From Candidula unifasciata (Eukaryota > Mollusca > Gastropoda > Stylommatophora > Geomitridae), in NCBI GenBank assembly GCA_905116865.2, contig CAJHNH020002545.1:7501-71500 (forward strand): a DNA stretch of 64,000 bases. Direction: 5' to 3'. The notes under the pieces are model-generated. The model was not told the DNA's origin. It did no database searches and saw only the letters and a program-made list of their open reading frames with translations. Made by a program: the position numbers and the translations under genes. Numbering within the stretch: the first letter of the stretch is position 1; each line of letters opens with the position of its first letter. This document shows, piece by piece, positions 34,050 through 45,565 of the stretch.

Positions 34050-35060
34050 TTTTTTAAAATCCCGTGTAGCTCAATCTCTCTCAGCAGAACAGCACTCGGG
34101 GTATTCCCATGCCTGTTCAGCCCTCATCTTCAGCAGCCAGCGCAGAGTTCCAATACTGATGGTACGGATCACAATCTGGTTATATGTCCGTCTTGCCTTT
34201 CCTCTGAGTGTAGTGAGCCGGCCAGACCCCCTGGTTACACCCAGGTGCCTCATTCTCTACAGACCATAATAATCTTGTTTCTCTACTGATTCCGTTGCTT
34301 GTTCCCAAAGGGCTATGACCACATCTGCCTTGTCATGTATCAGTTCACCACCCAGTGGTGCAGTTTCCGCCAATCTATCTACCTGTACATTACCCACCCC
34401 ACCGGCATAGCCTGGAGAAAAGATCTCTACCGTGACCTTCCCAGTTAATCTTGCCACTCTGCTCGAAGTATCCCTGTCTTCACCTTTTTCAGCAGGCTTT
34501 CAGAGTCTGTTACAATTACGGCACGTTTATTCATCTTGTTCTTTAGTCACCGGAGAGCTACAGTTACCGCCTCCACTCCCTCTCGCATGCTAGATTTTGC
34601 GGTGTCGTATGCTAGGCTGTCTGGCACTAAAGATTGTCCATTGACTTTCGCTACGAACCGCATAGGGACTTCTCTTTTCTCTCAACACCGAGCCATCTGT
34701 ATAGATAATCAGATCATCTGGGCGTGAATTGTCGAGAATCAACTATTGGACTTCCACCTCCGTAGCACCCGCTGACGACTCTCTGCACTCCCGTATTATT
34801 ATACGCCTTCCATCCTTTTTAGGATGAAATTTTTCGTTATTTGAAGCCCTACTCTGGCTTTTGCCAGGGGCTGCAATATACCCTGGCCAAAAATATGGCC
34901 TAAAGGCTGAACGCGGTTTCTGAGACCTCTCCACGGTGATCCTCAGCCGCATGGTAGCACTTTGTGTCATCGGGTGTTTATCGCTTGTGTGATGTCCTGG
35001 TGGGGTAGTCAGTCAGTAAGTCTGCACTCCCGGCCCAAAGTGATCATAACCCTACACAGG
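34050..35060 (-). pseudogene. RNase H-bearing retroelement remnant
   Basis: Minus-strand fragments in order: a region with CFRPYFWPGYIAA-like sequence (34970-34743), a decayed RNase H domain (34740-34500), then EIFSPGYAGGVGNVQVDRLA with ETAPLGGELIHDKADVV (34457-34300), and a C-terminal GVTRGSGRLTTLRGKARRTY (34253-34071). Same family as 9400, 40230 and 61500. Many stops. Confidence 0.72.
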
Positions 35061-36040
35061 TCAGACTTTTCTTCTGGTACTCAAACCCACTCCTCTCCTC
35101 GCCCAATGTTCTCCGGCTTGCATACTTGCCTTATTGTGTCTTCCTGCTTAAGCCATCCACGATTTCCACCCCTTTCCGCCTCTGACCCTTACCGTGCAGC
35201 GTAAGCCTCACACAGAGGGTGTTCTTTGCAGCTACTCTGAGTTATGACCTAACCTGTAACACCTTTAGCCTATCTCTTGTACATCCTAGCTTACAATCAG
35301 TTAACCTCATTGTAAAATATCACATCCGTAACCTGGAAAGTTCACAGGCCTTTGACTCTTCGTTGACACCTTCTATCTTTCTAAATAATAGTTACATATC
35401 ATGTCGATGGAGGTAAGAAAGAGAATTCTCGGGAGCTATATAAAACCTATACGTCCTCTTTGATCGTTCTGTCAGAAAACTTATATCAGTAGGCCGGTAG
35501 ACCTTATGAAAGCATTCCATATCTTCTCGTGTACCATACAGTTTTGTCTTCACTGTGGCTGGAACAGGCCAGACTGCATCTGTGTTGAATCCGGTAATGA
35601 TATACGTAAGAATTGACGGTTGAAGGATTGGTGAGCACTTGTATGGGAGCGAATTTTATTGACAAATAATGAGAACACCCTGGATATATACTGGAGTCTA
35701 TCATGACGATGGGAAAGATGGAGGGGAACAGAGGCAGAGAAAGACCATGAGGGAAAATGCCAGGCAGTGTGGATATCATCATGACATTGAAGATCATCAT
35801 TGTTACAACTGATTGAATGTGCACGAGATAGATACTGGGGCGACATTACAGTTCACTAAGTATAAATGACCCCCCCCCCCCCCTTTTCCCCCCTCCCATA
35901 ATATAAATTAGGAAAAGTAAAGAATGAATGCTGTAATCACACCTAACTCACCAACTCACAGTCACACAGAGTGCGCACTGCCGGCATGGATTTGAAAAGA
36001 GTTTGAGGTTCGTTAATCGAATTTACAATAATTATCCCCT
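35061..36040. other. Unassigned sequence
   Basis: C-run at about 35870-35893. Short frames are not recognisable. Confidence 0.35.
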
Positions 36041-36044
36041 TATA

Positions 36045-38160
36045 GGTGACTTGGTGAAATAATGACGTTTCTGTGTGAGGAAGATACGAGGTGGCTTGGT
36101 GAAATAATGACGTTTCTGTGTGAGGAAGATACGAGGTGGCTTGGTGAAATAATGACGTTTCTGTGTGAGGTAGATACGAGGTGGCTTGGTGAAATAATGA
36201 CGTTTCTGTGTGAGGTAGATACGAGGTGACTTGGTGAAATAATGACGTTTCTGTGTGAGGTAGATACGAGGTGGCTCGGTGAAATAATGACGTTTCTGTG
36301 TGAGGTAGATACGAGGTGGCTCGGTGAAATAATGACGTTTCTGTGTGAGGTAGATACGAGGTGACTTGGTGAAATAATGACGTTTCTGTGTGAGGTAGAT
36401 ACGAGGTGACTTGGTGAAATAATGACGTTTCTGTGTGAGGAAGATACGAGGTGGCTCGGTGAAATAATGACGTTTCTGTGTGAGGAAGATACGAGGTGGC
36501 TCGGTGAAATAATGACGTTTCTGTGTGAGGTAGATACGAGGTGGCTCGGTGAAATAATGACGTTTCTGTGTGAGGTAGATACGAGGTGGCTCGGTGAAAT
36601 AATGACGTTTCTGTGTGAGGTAGATATAAGGTGACTTGTTGAAATAATGACGTTTCTGTGTGAGGTAGATGCCAGGTGACTTGGTGAAATAATGACGTTT
36701 CTGTGTGAGGTAGATATAAGGTGACTTGGTGAAATAATGACGTTTCTGTGTGAGGTAGATACGAGGTGGCTCGGTGAAATAATGACGTTTCTGTGTGAGG
36801 TAGATACGAGGTGACTTGGTGAAATAATGACGTTTCTGTGTGAGGTAGATACGAGGTGGCTCGGTGAAATAATGACGTTTCTGCTTGTTGAAATAATGAC
36901 GTTTCTCGATACGAGGTGGCTACAAATAATGACGTTTCTGTGTGAGTAGATACGAGGTGGCTCGGTGAAATAATGACGTTTCTGTGTGAGGGAGATACGA
37001 GGTGGCTCGGTGAAATAATGACGTTTCTATGTGAGGTAGATACGAGGTGACTTGGTGAAATAATGACGTTTCTATGTGAGGTAGATACGAGGTGACGGTG
37101 AAAAAAATGACGTTTCTGTGAGAGGGAGATACGAGGTGGCTTTGTGAAATAGTGACGTTTCTGTGTGAGGAAGATACGAGGTGGCTTGGTGAAATAATGA
37201 CGTTTCTGTGTGAGGGAGATACGAGGTGACTTGGTGAAATAATGACGTTTCTGTGTGAGGTAGATACGAGGTGACTTGGTGAAATAATGACGTTTCTGTG
37301 TGAGGAAGATAAGAGGTGGCTTGGTGAAATAGTGACGTTTCTGTGTGAGGAAGATACGAGGTGGCTTGGTGAAATAATGACGTTTCTGTGTGAGGTAGAT
37401 ACGTGGTGACTTGGTGAAATAATGACGTTTCTATGTGAGGTAGATACAGGTGACTGGTGAAATAATGACGTTTCTGTGCTTAGATAAAGCAGCGACTTGG
37501 GTGAAATAATGACGTTTCTCTCTCTCTCTCTACGAGGTGACTTGGTGAAATCTCGTTTCTGTCTCTCTCTCTGACTTGGTGAAATAGTGACGTCTCTGTG
37601 TGAGATCTACGAGGTGACCAAAAAATGTTCTGTGTGACGTAGATCTAGGGTGACTTGGTGAAATACAGACTGCTGTGGTAAGTGTGCTAAGAAAGCAGAT
37701 GCCCACTTCTCTGACTCTCTCTCTCTGTGAGGAAGATCTCTCTCTCTTGGTGAAATAATCCTCTCTCTCCCTCTCTCCACATAATGTTTGACCACGCCAT
37801 GATCTAGGAACCTTCCAATACAGACTGCTGGGTAAGTGTGCTTTCTGTGCAGATGATATAACTCCTTGTTGAAATAATCTCTTTCTGAGATAGATCTAAG
37901 GTGACTTGTTCTCCTCTAATGACGTCTCTATGTGAGATCCCCTAAGATGACTTGTTGAAATAATGACGTTTCTGTGTGAGATAGATATAAGGTGACTTGT
38001 TGAAATAATGACGTTTCTGTCTCTCTCTCCCTGAAATAATGACGTTTCTGTGTCCCCCCCTTGTTGAAATAATGACGTTTCTGTGTGAGGTAGATATAAG
38101 GTGACTTGTTGAAATAATGACGTTTCTGTGTGAGATAGATATAAGGTGACTTGTTGAAAC
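36045..38160 (+). repeat. Minisatellite, 45-bp unit, about 32 clean plus degenerate copies
   Basis: Units of GACTTGGTGAAATAATGACG followed by TTTCTGTGTGAGGTAGATAC and GAGGT. Clean from 36045 to about 37480. From 37480 to 38160 units are interrupted by CTCTCT blocks and truncated. Each unit contains TGACGTTT, a half CRE-like site. The 15-residue open frame is repeat-derived. Confidence 0.95.
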
Positions 38161-38455
38161 ATGACTGCTGGGTAATATGTGCTCTTGTTGAAAGCACGTT
38201 TCTGTGCCCGCCTCCTCTCTCTCTCTCTACAACTTCTCGGAGACGGCACCCCGGCCGCCATCATGCCAATCTTGCTCTCTCCGCCTCTGCACTCACTCTC
38301 GGGGATATCTGGACGACTCCCTCTCTGGAATCCCTCAAGGCTGCGGGATACGCCACAACCTGGGCCGAGGACGATGCTGAGCTAGGAACCTTCCAATACA
38401 GACTGCTGGGTAAGTGTGCTCTGAAAGCAGATGCCCACTCTCTCTCTCTCTCTCT

Positions 38456-38499
<44 letters not shown>

Positions 38500-38667
38500 T
38501 CTCCACAAATGTTAAACCACGCCCAGCTAGGAACCTTCCAATACAGACTGCTGGGTAAGTGTGCTTGGAAGGCAGATGCCCACTTCTCTCTCTCTCTCTC
38601 TCCCCCCACCCCCCACCCCCCACAAATGTTAAACCACGCCCATCTAGGAACCTTTCAATACAGACTG

Positions 38668-38716
<49 letters not shown>

Positions 38717-38821
38717 CTCTCCCCCCTCCCCCCCCCACAAATGTTAAGCCACGCCCATCTAGGAACCTTCCAATACAGACTGCAGGGTAAGTGTGCTTGG
38801 AAGGCGAGGACCAGTCTTTGC

Positions 38822-38852
<31 letters not shown>

Positions 38853-39720
38853 GGTCAAATGGTTCAGCCACGCCCATATCTAGGAACCTTCCAATACAGA
38901 CTGATAGGTCAGTGTGCTTGCAGATCCCAGGACCTGTCGCCACTTCTCTGTCTCTCTCTCTGTCTCTCCCCCTTGACCATGGTCAGGTGGTTAAACCGCT
39001 CACATCTACTAACCTCTCAATACAGACTGCTGGTAATTCGCTTGAAAGGCAGATGCCCAGTCTCTCTGCCTCTCCTCTCTCTCCACTTATTTATCCCCAC
39101 CACAAATGTTAAGCCATGGCCCATGCTAAGGAAGGCCTGGCATACAAATTCTGCAGGTCAAGTGTGCTGGAAGGCAGAGGCCCGATGAAAATGGCTGACA
39201 CATGTTCTCTCTCTCTCTCTCTCTTCTCTCTCTCTTGTCACTGAGCAATATTAATAAGCCACGTCCATCTAGGCACCTTCAATGTTGACTGCTGGGTATG
39301 TGGTGTTTTCAGGGAGCAGATTTAATACCTCTCTGTGTGATTCAGTTTGTATTTCTCTCCACGAATGTTAAGCCACGTCCATCTAGGCACCTCCTAAAAC
39401 AGACTTCTAAGTAAGTGTGCTTCGAGGACCAGTCTTTGCTTTTCTGTCTCAACCGTGGTCAAATGGTTCAGCCACGCCCGACTAAGAACCTCCCAGTACG
39501 GACTGCTAGGTAAGTGTGCTCCCAGGACCTGTCGTCCGCTTCTCTGTCTTCGCTTGTTTATCTTGACCATGGTCAGGTGGTTTAACCGCTCACATCTACT
39601 AACCTCTCAGTACAGACTGCTGGATTCGTGAGCCGAGGGCCAGTCTTTGCCTCTCTATCTCCACTTATTTATCTCCACCATGGCCCAGCCATGGCCTGCT
39701 TAAGGAAGGCCTGGCAACAA
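37795..39720 (+). repeat. Tandem repeat built from the end of exon C and its splice donor
   Basis: The block CTAGGAACCTTCCAATACAG, then ACTGCTGGGTAAGTGTGCT, equals the last coding bases of exon C (LGTFQYRLLG) plus donor GTAAGT. It recurs near 37803, 38386 (the probable true exon end), 38528, 38645, 38759 and 38880, and in diverged form near 39000, 39140, 39270, 39390, 39480 and 39600. Units alternate with CT runs and a spacer CCACAAATGTTAAACCACGC. Confidence 0.88.
38228..38409 (+). CDS. DUF229 protein, exon C (damaged)
   Basis: Three pieces of the expected DUF229 segment are present in different frames: YN at 38228, LLGDGTPAAIMPIL from 38233 (one base missing before it), and IWTTPSLESLKAAGYATTWA then EDDAELGTFQYRLLG ending at 38409. 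The stretch between (38270-38335) is CT-rich and does not give the usual TG...ELP region, so it appears partly overwritten. The donor GTAAGT at 38410 is good and leaves phase 1, matching exon D. No AG acceptor is visible: the bases before TACAAC are pure CT. It may be a real lesion that kills the gene, or a consensus error in a repeat-rich patch. Confidence 0.62.
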
Positions 39721-40229
39721 ATTCTGGTCACGTCACTGGTGCAGGCCGATGAAAAATGGCTGACACATGTTTCAGTGTGTGTTTAGTCTTATTTCTCTTG
39801 TCACTGAGCAATATTAATAAGTGGTTTCACCTTCACTGTTGACTCACTTATATGTGGTGTTTTCAGGGAGTAGATTTAATAAAGTTCTTTGTGTGATTCA
39901 GTTTGTATTTATCTTCAGTCTATTGTGTTTTAATGGAACAGCACCTCAATTGTAAGAGGAAGGACAATACTACACTTCAATAACTTTGTGTCTCTTAGTT
40001 TCACAATGTCACTAAAAAGCATGTTAACCAATATCTTAGAGAAGATATTTACATATTTCAAAGAGGAACTACAAAAACATTTATAAAATGCATTAGGAAC
40101 TATTGACTTGTTTCTAGGAGGAACTGTTTACCAATCTCTAAGAGGAAATATTAATAAAGTTTTAAAAGGAACTGCTAATTTCTTTTCAAAGGAGCACCTA
40201 CAATATTTATTCAAGAAACATAACATTCT
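39721..40229. other. Unassigned; short duplicated segments
   Basis: A segment with ATGGCTGACACATGTT and TCACTGAGCAATATTAATAA occurs at about 39188-39260 and again at 39754-39820, so this part is a diverged duplicate of the preceding array. AGGAACTGTTTACCAATCTC-like units follow near 40090-40200. Confidence 0.5.
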
Positions 40230-40475
40230 TTCTTACAAACACTGCGAAATGTTGAATGAATGTTGAATGTTGAATTGAGAATCGTCATCACAGCACTCGG
40301 GACATCCCCATAAGCGCCCCCCCCCCCTCCCTTTCAGCAACAAGTAAAAAGTTAAAATTCCGATGGTACCAGTAACCGTCTGATTATATATCCGTCTCAC
40401 CTTTCCCCTGTGGAGCGTAGGCCAGATCCCCTTGTAACTCTTCCTAGTGCCATTCTCCTCAGAGCCTAATGACAT
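40230..40475 (-). mobile_element. 3' end of the RNase H retroelement family
   Basis: The minus strand reads KVRRIYNQTVTGTIGILTFY and LWGCPECCDDDSQF, paralleling KARRTYNQIVIRTISIGTLR and WEYPECCSAERD of the 34071 copy. It is a 5'-truncated fragment. Confidence 0.65.
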
Positions 40476-40705
40476 ACACTGCCAACTGATTTTAACATAA
40501 ATTGCCTCTAAATCTCTAATGTAAACTGCCAACAGATTTCAATAGAAACTGCCAGTAAATCCCCAGCAAAAACCGCCAACACATTTTAATATAAATTGCA
40601 AATAAATCTCTAACATTCAATGCTAACAGATTTTTTTTTAAATTGCTCATCAATCTCTGATACACAGCAGATTTCAACATAAATTGCCAATAAATCTGTA
40701 ACTTA
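40476..40705 (+). repeat. Degenerate minisatellite, about 45-bp unit
   Basis: About five diverged units share AACTGCCAACAGATTT, ATATAAATTGC and AATAAATCTCTAA. Confidence 0.65.
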
Positions 40706-41069
40706 ATACCTGGACAAATGCTGAATGCCTGTCATACTGATAGAACTGCAGAAGGTAACTTTTCTCACTTTCCAACAAAGCCATTTATCCCTCCAGCATA
40801 GATAGACAAAAGTCTGCGTGGAGTGGGCACTGATAAAACGGCAAATTTTACTGGTGACTTCCTTTAGATTGTGGAATATATGTAAACTTCTAGGTAAGAA
40901 GACATTGCGGAGTCACTTGTGTCATTGCTGGATTTGTCTCTAATAAGCAGATTGTTTTTTTTAAAAATGTATGTATGCTCCTTGCAAGACTTTGTTATTT
41001 TTCTGCTGTTCAGTCTCAGACACTTGTTGTGGCCGCTTGTTAGTTATATCAAGGCCTTCTATAGGGGTA
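40706..41069. other. Unassigned sequence
   Basis: No gene or repeat recognised. Confidence 0.35.
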
Positions 41070-41485
41070 GGTATTGGCTCAGTGGATGATGTCAGTAGTA
41101 CATCAGATACACAGTCTTGGCTCAGTGGATGATACTAGTAGTACACCAGATACACAGTCTTGGCTCAGTGGAGGATGTCAGTAGTACACCAGATACACAG
41201 TCTTGGCTCAGTGGATGATGTCAGTAGTACACCAGATACACAGTCTTGGCTCAGTGGATGATGCCAGTAGTACACCAGATACACAGTCTTGGCTCAGTGG
41301 ATGATGTCAGTAGTACACCAGATACACAGTCTTGTCTCAGTGGAGGATGTCAGTAGTACACCAGATACACAGTCTTGTCTCAGTGGATGATGTCAGTAGT
41401 ACACCAGATACACAGTCTTGGCCCAGTGGATGATGTCAGTAGTACACCAGATACACAGTCTTGGCTCAGTGGAGGATGCCATTAG
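41070..41485 (+). repeat. Minisatellite, 43-bp unit, about ten copies
   Basis: Units of GGCTCAGTGGATGATGTCAG plus TAGTACACCAGATACACAGT and CTT. It ends about 120 bases upstream of exon D. Confidence 0.95.
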
Positions 41486-41607
41486 TAGATAATACTGAAG
41501 ACGCTGACAATAATAACAATACCGCTGGTGATAATGGCAAAGATAATGATGCTTAAAATAATAGTGACGATGATGATGGTAATAATGACAACTCAACTCT
41601 ACTCCAG

Positions 41608-41828
41608 GTTTCAACAACCAACCGACCGACCACTATTTCCGCTACTTCTGTGTGGCTGCGGAGCCTCACTACGGGGATTTCCCCAGACACTGTCAGGGTT
41701 CGAGACCTCGGCATTCAGTGGTGCTCGACTATATGTACCAGACGTTCCAGATGTACCCGCAGCAGAGGAAGTGGATGTTCTCCTTCCAGTCGCAGCTGTC
41801 TCACAAGGACAACAACCTGCTGTCATAT
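41608..41828 (+). CDS. DUF229 protein, exon D
   Basis: Acceptor CTACTCCAG, donor GTAAGT at 41829. It starts in phase 1: G from exon C plus GT makes glycine, giving GFNNQPTDHYFRYFCVAAE, the QPTDHY block that follows the second segment of DUF229. Then come HYGDFPRHCQGSRPRHSVV, DYMYQTFQMYPQQRKWMFSF and QSQLSHKDNNLLSY. The family order (metal-site H in LSHxDNN) is kept. It ends in phase 0. Intact frame throughout. Confidence 0.92.
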
Positions 41829-41897
41829 GTAAGTTATCAGTAGAAGCTCTCCACTCTCTTGGTGGAATTAATTGAGCTGTAGATTATGGTAAAATGT

Positions 41898-42012
41898 CTT
41901 TCTTCTTCTTCTTCTTCTTCTTCTTCTTCTTCTTCTTCTTCTTCTTCTTCTTCTTCTTCTTCTTCTTCTTCTTCTTCTTCTTCTTCTTCTTCTTCTTCTT
42001 CTTCTTCTTCTT
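41898..42012. repeat. (TTC)n microsatellite
   Basis: About 110 bases of pure TTC, 70 bases after the exon D donor. It abuts the next array. Confidence 0.95.
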
Positions 42013-42035
42013 TTTTATTATTTCAAAGATTTTAT

Positions 42036-42276
42036 TAGCATCACACTTTTCCACTTACACCACACTTTTCCACTTGCACCACACTTTTCCACTTGCATAC
42101 TTGTCCACTTGCACCACACTTTTCCACTTGCACACTTTTCCACTTGCACCACACTTTTCCACTTGCACCACACTTTTCCACTTGCACCACACTTTTCCAC
42201 TTGCACCACACTTTTCCACTTGCACCACACTTTTCCACTTGCACCACACTTTTGCACTTGCACCACACTTTTCCAC
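42036..42276. repeat. Minisatellite, 19-bp unit, about 12 copies
   Basis: Units of CACCACACTTTTCCACTTG. All six frames lack stops over much of it, giving several false reading frames. Confidence 0.95.
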
Positions 42277-42334
42277 GCCTGTGTCCCGCGATCTCTGCTA
42301 ATTTTAAGTGTGTAAGTAAGTGACTTTTGCCACG

Positions 42335-42502
42335 CCTTTAGGCGTATTAGGCATCACGTAATAGACTTGCATTTTATAGCCCAATCGGCACGGTGGGTGA
42401 TACGATTAGCATCGTACCGGCTGCCTCCTTTCCCCTCCCCCCCCCCCAGGTCTTTACCTGGTAGTCCTGGTATCTATTTTAGATTGGATCGTCCTAGGAG
42501 CG
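42335..42502 (-). mobile_element. tRNA-derived SINE family A, head missing
   Basis: Body blocks GACTTGCATTTTATAGCCCA and TCTTTACCTGGTAG, plus a C-run. It stops before the tRNA-like head. Confidence 0.65.
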
Positions 42503-42504
42503 AA

Positions 42505-43755
42505 GTTAGTTAGTTAGTTAGTTATTCCTCATGCCAAAGATGGCGCATAGGGCAGAGGTCATAGCTTTCCACGTCTGTCGGTTCGTTGCCACTTGATGTA
42601 GGTCTTGAGTGCGACTGAGACCTATGGTTGAGCTCTCCCTTGTGATGGTTCTACGGAGAGTTTCTTTTGGTCTTCCCTGTTTTCTTTTACCCTCTGGTGA
42701 CCATATGAAGGCTTGGTGGGGAAGTCTCTGTATGTCCATTCTGAGTACGTGACCGATGTAATTCCAGCGACGCATTCTAATAAAATCAGACACATATTTT
42801 TGTTTCGTTTCCTGTCTTATAGATGTATTGGACCTAAAGTCCGACCAGTGAACATTCAATAGCTTTCGGAGGCATCTATTCTCGAAAGCGACTAGTTTCT
42901 TATCGATTGATACTGATGATTTCCAACTCTCACAACCATAAGTTAGCACTGGGATCACACAGGAATTGAAGACCTTAAGTTTCGTGTTGTTGCTGAGTGA
43001 TCTTGACTTCCAAATGTTTGACAGTTTGTAAAAGGCACTTGATGCTAACGCGATTCGAGTCGTTATTTCTGATGTTGTATCTCCCGCAGAGGTTATCTTG
43101 CTCCCAAAGTATGTGAAGCTGGTGGTTTTTTCAGAACAATATCCTTTAGTTTGATGTCTTTTGACTCGTTGGTAAGATCGATGATTTTCGTTTTGGCTGC
43201 GTTGACCTGAAGGCCGATTTGGCTTGAAATATTCTGGAGGCGGTCCATTTTTTCCTGAGCTTCTAGATGTGTTGTGCTCAGGAGTGCTAGGTCGTCAGCA
43301 AAGTCAAGATCTTCGAGAACTTTGTCGACCCATTTGATGCCTAGATATGTGTCCTGTGTGCATTTGCGCATGACCCAATCGAGTGCTATTCCGAAAAGCA
43401 TCGGTGACAAGACACATCCTTGTTTCACGCCTGTTTCTACTGGGAACCAATCAGAGTTACCAGATTCCGTTCTAACAAGGCAGCGGGAATCGGTGTAGAA
43501 GGCCTTTATAATATTGACATATTTATCTTGGAAACCATAGATTGTGAGTAGCTTCCAGAGTGTAGGGCGGTGTATGCTGTCAAAGGCCTTCTGAAAATCA
43601 ACAAAGTTGATGATGAGTTGGGATTGAAACTCTACTGACTCTTCTACGATGGTCCTGAGTGTGAATATATGGTCGATGCATGACCGATTCGGTCTGAATC
43701 CTGCTTGTTCTTCTCGGAGTCTTGCATCTATATATATAGGAGCGAAGGTCATGTT
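42505..43755 (-). pseudogene. Non-LTR reverse transcriptase, RT and C-terminal part
   Basis: On the minus strand from 43752: EEQAGFRPNRSCIDHIFTLR, INFVDFQKAFDSIHRPTLWK (motif A Asp), VKQGCVLSPMLFGIALDWVM and LDFADDLALLSTTHLEAQEK (FADD), then GLQVNAAKTKIIDL. After a frame break near 43095, YGCESWKSSVSIDKKLVAFE and SPEGKRKQGRPKETLRRTIT follow, down to a stop at 42520. A short AACTAACT tail (about 42508-42526) marks the 3' end. The upstream endonuclease is missing. Confidence 0.9.
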
Positions 43756-43835
43756 TTAAATAAATCCGGCTTGATGTGTATCTGAACTACGACTTTTAGG
43801 CCCGCAAGTGAACATCTAGCGGCCAAACCATGACA
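43756..43835 (-). mobile_element. tRNA-derived SINE family A, head fragment
   Basis: Contains AAATCCGGCTTGATGTG and a head-like stretch around CATCTAGCGGCCAAACC. Only the tRNA-derived part is left. Confidence 0.5.
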
Positions 43836-44169
43836 TCTCCTACGTTTAAGCCCGCTCCCTTTTGATCACTGTATAATTTAATTTATTACTGAAAGTCCAA
43901 ATTGCCTTTTTCTTTTTCTGTGACAGAGATGCTCCATGGCTGTGTTCATCTAGTCACATGTAAGTGGTAGTGAACATGATTGCCGGTTTGGCTTTTTCAA
44001 ATCCTCGGCCGATTTTTTAAATTGTGAGTTGGCAACCCTTGTACCGATAAGTGAAGGGGGTCTGTCTTATCGTATACTAACAAACTGAATACACTACGTC
44101 TTAAACTAGGACATATAAACACGACCTATTCTTTGGTTTGTCTTGGGTGGGCAAGTGGGTTGTTTCTGA
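43836..44169. other. Unassigned sequence
   Basis: No feature seen. Confidence 0.3.
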
Positions 44170-44420
44170 AACTAGAGCTGTCAGTTACCTCCGCTATGTG
44201 TTTAGGAGCTTCATTTTGGAGAACACAGAATAGACCCATTGCTCCAAAAGCATGAGATGACTGATTCTGGATGTTTGCATTTAACTCCGAGTGTATCTGC
44301 TTGAGAGCAAGAAACGACAGTCTGCATAGAAATAAGCCATATCTGTAAAACTACTGTGCATGCAACTCTCAAGGTCCGGATAAAGATTAAAAGATCAATG
44401 AGTGGACCATAAAGCAGAGC
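44170..44420 (+). mobile_element. Family D interspersed repeat, degenerate
   Basis: Retains AACTCCGAGTGTATCTGCTT, ACAGTCTGCATAGAAATAAG and TATCTGTAAAACTACTGTGC in sense order, ending in an A-run at about 44427-44443. Confidence 0.6.
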
Positions 44421-44734
44421 CTCATAAAAAAAAAAAAAAAAACAATCGAACTTCTTCTTCTTAGCCCAGATAGGGTCCCGAAACAGCTACCTCTCTGCCT
44501 TCGCCAAGAAAATAATCAACCCGACGTAAATTGGCAATTTTACAGACGTCGCTATAAAGACAACCATTCAACAATTCAAAAAGAAGCCAGTTAATGCTCT
44601 TTTTTTTTATTACAACTGTTTTTTTTTTTTTTTTTTTACGTTGTGTTTTCTTACAAACAATAAAAGAGGCTGATCCTCCACACACCCAAAGATTTATTTG
44701 TGGCGGTGCCCCAAAAGCGGAGTCGAAATGTATG

Positions 44735-44740
44735 GCCAGA

Positions 44741-44777
<37 letters not shown>

Positions 44778-45565
44778 AACACTGCGTGTCGTTGGGTCAC
44801 CAGTTTCTATTGACTGATTCAGCTCTCTTCACCTTTGGCGGTTAGTTGGGATGGACTTCATGGTTGCATGCCTGAGGCCTGTCCAGCCAGTCAAGTTCTG
44901 TAACCAGGTCTTTCTTGGTCTGCCTCTTCTCCTCTTTCCCTCTGCTGGGCCCTGCAGTATTGTTTTTGAGGGGCCGTTAGATCTTATACCATTATTATAC
45001 CAGATCTGTACCATTGCATTTTTCACCTTTTCGCTGTAGTTAAAAGAGGTTCATAGTTGGCAATGTGCTGTATAATTATATGGCGAACCTCTTCTTTCGT
45101 AGTGTGGTCTCTGTATGACACGCCAAGAAGTGTTGTGAAACATCGCATTTCCAGTGCTTGTATCCTACTTTCTAGTTCAACTGTTAAGGTCCACGTTTCA
45201 CAACCACAATAGCTATTCATCAGAGCAAAAGGACCTTAGTTTTGCATGAAATGTTTTTGGATCTCTATAATGTCCGCTGCTTGGTAAGGACTGATGTTGT
45301 CTCGGAAATCTTAGACATGATTTCTGGTCTTGACACCAGGTCGCTTAAAATAGATCCTAAATATTTGAAATGATTAAGTTGTTCTAATTTGTGATTTTCA
45401 ATGTAGATTGGCGTAGTTATGGTGCCAGCTAGATATTTAGTCATTACTTTTGTTTTTTGTCTACGTTTATTTCCATGCCATACTTGTTTAACGTTTCATC
45501 GAGCAGATTTACAAGCTCGTCTAGCTCTTGATCTTTCCCGGCAAACCCATCGATGGCATATGCAA
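44735..45565 (-). pseudogene. Non-LTR reverse transcriptase, 3' part
   Basis: Begins on the + strand with an ATC repeat (44742-44773), the complement of a GAT tail. The minus strand then reads, upstream to downstream, a KTKVMTKYLAG-like segment (45450-45420), CETWTLTVELESRIQALEMR and GVSYRDHTTKEEVRHIIIQH (45220-45023), and GPAEGKRRRGRPRKTWLQNL (45026-44829). It is 5'-truncated with stops. Confidence 0.82.
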
